Part shown: in pieces, positions 41,283 to 43,356 of the stretch | Layout of the letters: every line of letters begins with the position of its first letter | Numbering within the stretch: the stretch's first letter is position 1 | DNA from: Parabacteroides sp. PF5-6 | Lineage (GTDB): Bacteria; Bacteroidota; Bacteroidia; Bacteroidales; Tannerellaceae | Assembly (NCBI RefSeq): GCF_029504695.1 | Contig: NZ_JAQFIN010000019.1 | Location: 1 to 43,356 of the forward strand | Direction of reading: 5' to 3' | Length of the DNA: 43,356 bases | Made by a program: the position numbers and the translations under genes | Notes under the pieces: model-generated | The model's database searches: none | The model's input: only the letters and a program-made list of their open reading frames with translations | What the model was told of the DNA's origin: nothing

Positions 41283-43133
41283 ATGAAACAAATAACTTTA
41301 GTATTAGTCTCCCTGTTGTTGGGTGTGGCGACCTTATCGGCTGTGCCCCGCGCGGAGTATCCCCGTCCGCAGTTTCAGCGGGCGGCATGGGTCAACCTCA
41401 ATGGAGAATGGACCTGTTCTTTCGACTTCAGCGGTACCGGGTTGGAGCGTGAGTTTTTCAAATCGACCGGTTTCAAAGATAAGATCACGGTACCTTTCTG
41501 CCCCGAGAGCGAGCTGTCGGGCATCGGATACAAAGATTTTATCGAACACTTCTGGTATCACCGTACCCTCGATATTCCGCAGGAGTGGGACGGAAAGAAC
41601 ATCCTATTGAACTTTGGCGCCGTTTATTATCAATCGGAGATCTATATCGACGGTGTACTGGCCGGTCGTCATTTCGGGGGTACCTCTTCGTTCTCCGTGG
41701 ATATTACTTCGCTGGTGAAAGCCGGTGGTAGCCATAACCTGGTGGTTTATGCCGAAAGCGACCTGCGCAGCGGGCAACAAGCCGGTGGCAAGCAGAACCT
41801 GCAGTTCGAATCGTATGCCTGTAACTATACCCGTACGACCGGTATCTGGCAGACGGTATGGATGGAAGCGGTTCATCCGGAAGGCTTACATTCCGCTCAG
41901 GTGATTACCGATATCGATCAGCAGCAGGTGATTGTCCGTCCCCGCTTCTATAAAGAATTGGGCGGAAAACTACAAGTCACGCTGAAGGATAACGGCAAGG
42001 TGGTGGCGCAACAGACCATTCCCGCCAACGCCCATGCGACGGCTGTCTTGCCCGTCAAGAAGATGAAGACCTGGAGCCCGGAAAGTCCTTTCCTCTACGA
42101 TGTGGAGTATAAGGTATTGGATAAAAATGGGAAAGAAGTCGATCGGATCGATGCCTACCTGGGTATGCGTAAGATCCATATCGAAGGCAATAAGATCTAC
42201 CTGAACAATCAGCCGTATTACCAACGCCTGGTACTGGATCAGGGTTTCTATCCCGATGGCATCTGGACCGCACCGAGCGATGAAGCTTTGAAACGCGATA
42301 TCGAACTCTCGATGGCTGCCGGTTTCAACGGTGCCCGCCTGCATCAGAAGGTTTTTGAAGAACGGTTCTATTATTGGGCTGACAAAATGGGGTATCTCAC
42401 CTGGGGCGAAGCTTCGAGCTGGGGGATGGACTGTAACGATCCGATCGTGGCGCGCAACTTCATCACCGAATGGTGTGAGATCGTTGAACGCGACCGCAAC
42501 CATCCTTCGTTATTGATCTGGACGCCGACCAACGAAGAGTTCTGGCCCGACCGCACGCAGTATCCCCGATTTATGACCGATCTGTATAAGCTCACCAAGA
42601 TGATCGACCCGACCCGTCCGTTCCACGGCGCCAGCGGCGGTACGCATATCGCGACCGATATCTGGACCGTACACGACTACGAACAGGATCCCGCGAAACT
42701 GAAAGAGAAGCTTTACAACGGAGGCAAACTGGCCGGCACACCGATCTGGACGATCGAACTGGCTCCCCGCAATATCGGTTTCAACGGATTGAAATACACC
42801 AACCAGTATAAATTCCCAGAGTACAAAAAGGATATGCCTTATCTGGTGGATGAATTCGGTGGTATCAAGTGGAATCCGGCCCAACAGTTGGAAAGTGCGC
42901 AGAATACTTCCTGGGGGTACGGTGAACCGCCCCGTTCGTTGGAAGAATTCTATAAGCGTCTGGAAGGCCAGGTCGATGTCGTTCTTTCTTTATCGGCTGA
43001 TATCTGGGGCTATTGCTACACCCAATTGACCGATGTCGAGCAGGAACAAAACGGTATCTACTATTACGACCGCAGTTCGAAGTTTGATATGGAACGGATC
43101 CGCGCGATCTTCAGTAAAACACCGGAAAAGTAA
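41283..43133 (+). CDS. GH2-family glycoside hydrolase (second of two)
   Basis: 616 residues with signal peptide (1-21). The same three domains as its neighbour: jelly roll (about 25-195), immunoglobulin-like (about 200-300) and barrel (about 303-610). Acid/base Glu418 in PTNEEFW and nucleophile Glu524 in LVDEFGG. The proteins share the general layout and a TGIWQTVW block but differ around both catalytic residues, so they probably have different specificities. Last gene of the long operon; a strong terminator follows. Confidence 0.9.
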   Translation: MKQITLVLVSLLLGVATLSAVPRAEYPRPQFQRAAWVNLNGEWTCSFDFSGTGLEREFFKSTGFKDKITVPFCPESELSGIGYKDFIEHFWYHRTLDIPQEWDGKNILLNFGAVYYQSEIYIDGVLAGRHFGGTSSFSVDITSLVKAGGSHNLVVYAESDLRSGQQAGGKQNLQFESYACNYTRTTGIWQTVWMEAVHPEGLHSAQVITDIDQQQVIVRPRFYKELGGKLQVTLKDNGKVVAQQTIPANAHATAVLPVKKMKTWSPESPFLYDVEYKVLDKNGKEVDRIDAYLGMRKIHIEGNKIYLNNQPYYQRLVLDQGFYPDGIWTAPSDEALKRDIELSMAAGFNGARLHQKVFEERFYYWADKMGYLTWGEASSWGMDCNDPIVARNFITEWCEIVERDRNHPSLLIWTPTNEEFWPDRTQYPRFMTDLYKLTKMIDPTRPFHGASGGTHIATDIWTVHDYEQDPAKLKEKLYNGGKLAGTPIWTIELAPRNIGFNGLKYTNQYKFPEYKKDMPYLVDEFGGIKWNPAQQLESAQNTSWGYGEPPRSLEEFYKRLEGQVDVVLSLSADIWGYCYTQLTDVEQEQNGIYYYDRSSKFDMERIRAIFSKTPEK

Positions 43134-43155
43134 ATGATAAACGATTAAAAGGGAA

Positions 43156-43196
43156 AATCCCGGTACTGCCTCAAGGCGGTTACCGGGATTTTTTTT
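43156..43196 (+). terminator. Terminator of the long catabolic operon
   Basis: AATCCCGGTA (43156-43165) pairs with TACCGGGATT (43181-43190), with an inner CTGCC-TCAA-GGCGG stem, and is followed by a run of T. A strong Rho-independent terminator, 22 bp after the last stop. Confidence 0.93.
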
Positions 43197-43310
43197 GGAT
43201 TAGAAGGGATCTCGAGTTTTATTTCTTCGGATCGAAGAGAATTTGAAGATTTCCGAACTCAGATTCTACTGATTAAATGATTTACTATGAGTCAGGATTT
43301 GTGTACGATC

Positions 43311-43341
43311 GTCCTGAAAGGACAATGAGCGCTGAAAGCGC
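43311..43341. repeat. REP-like tandem hairpins at the window end
   Basis: Two small hairpins with the same TGAAA loop: GTCCTGAAAGGAC (43311-43323) and GCGCTGAAAGCGC (43329-43341), followed by ATACATCAGCCC. This resembles the REP sequences linked to Y1 (RAYT-type) transposases in Bacteroidota. Cut off by the window end. Confidence 0.55.
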
Positions 43342-43356
43342 GTAATACATCAGCCC

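Overview
The window comes from a Bacteroidales chromosome, most likely Parabacteroides or a close relative. The evidence is SusC/SusD pairs, a hybrid two-component system (HTCS), Bacteroidota-type -7 boxes (TAnnTTTG), a Bacteroidota-type SRP RNA and menA of the menaquinone pathway. Genus is inference; the order is well supported.

Layout. 1-1735: remnant of an IS21-family element (5'-truncated istA, intact istB, repeated end motif). 1740-2130: no convincing gene. 2133-2418: SRP RNA and tRNA-Thr(TGT) on the minus strand, followed by two copies of one terminator. 2557-3502: three small membrane or exported proteins, minus strand. 3575-9549: housekeeping genes: menA (+), a minus-strand run pdxJ-exbB-exbD-tonB-DJ-1, then a CBS-domain protein and nadK (+).

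9711-43196 is one large accessory locus organised like a polysaccharide utilisation locus (PUL). It has a lone GH43-like gene; an operon of DUF6057-like membrane protein, PD40 propeller with a c-heme site, SusC, SusD and a DUF3823-like lipoprotein; a convergent HTCS regulator; and an apparent ~18-kb operon of DUF4964/DUF4965-like enzyme fused to an SMP-30 lactonase-like domain, two small membrane proteins, FGGY kinase, MDR dehydrogenase, DeoC, HzsA-like di-heme lipoprotein, YncE/MauG-like di-heme lipoprotein, a small propeller, GH43 and two GH2 proteins. The operon ends at a strong terminator.

Two observations stand out. (1) A direct-repeat operator occurs three times, before the lone GH43, before the DUF6057-SusCD operon and before the long operon. 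Two copies share 25 identical bases, and each copy is followed after exactly 24 nt by a TTnnTTTG box. This joins three transcription units into one probable regulon, with the HTCS as the natural candidate regulator. (2) The locus encodes three exported proteins with five CxxCH heme-attachment sites, plus a lactonase-like domain and several beta-propellers. Redox proteins are not a usual part of a glycan locus. The combination suggests a periplasmic oxidation step (oxidation to lactone, lactone opening, electrons to c-heme) next to a cytoplasmic dehydrogenase/kinase/aldolase route for a polyol or ketose. That scheme is inference; the substrate cannot be read from the sequence.
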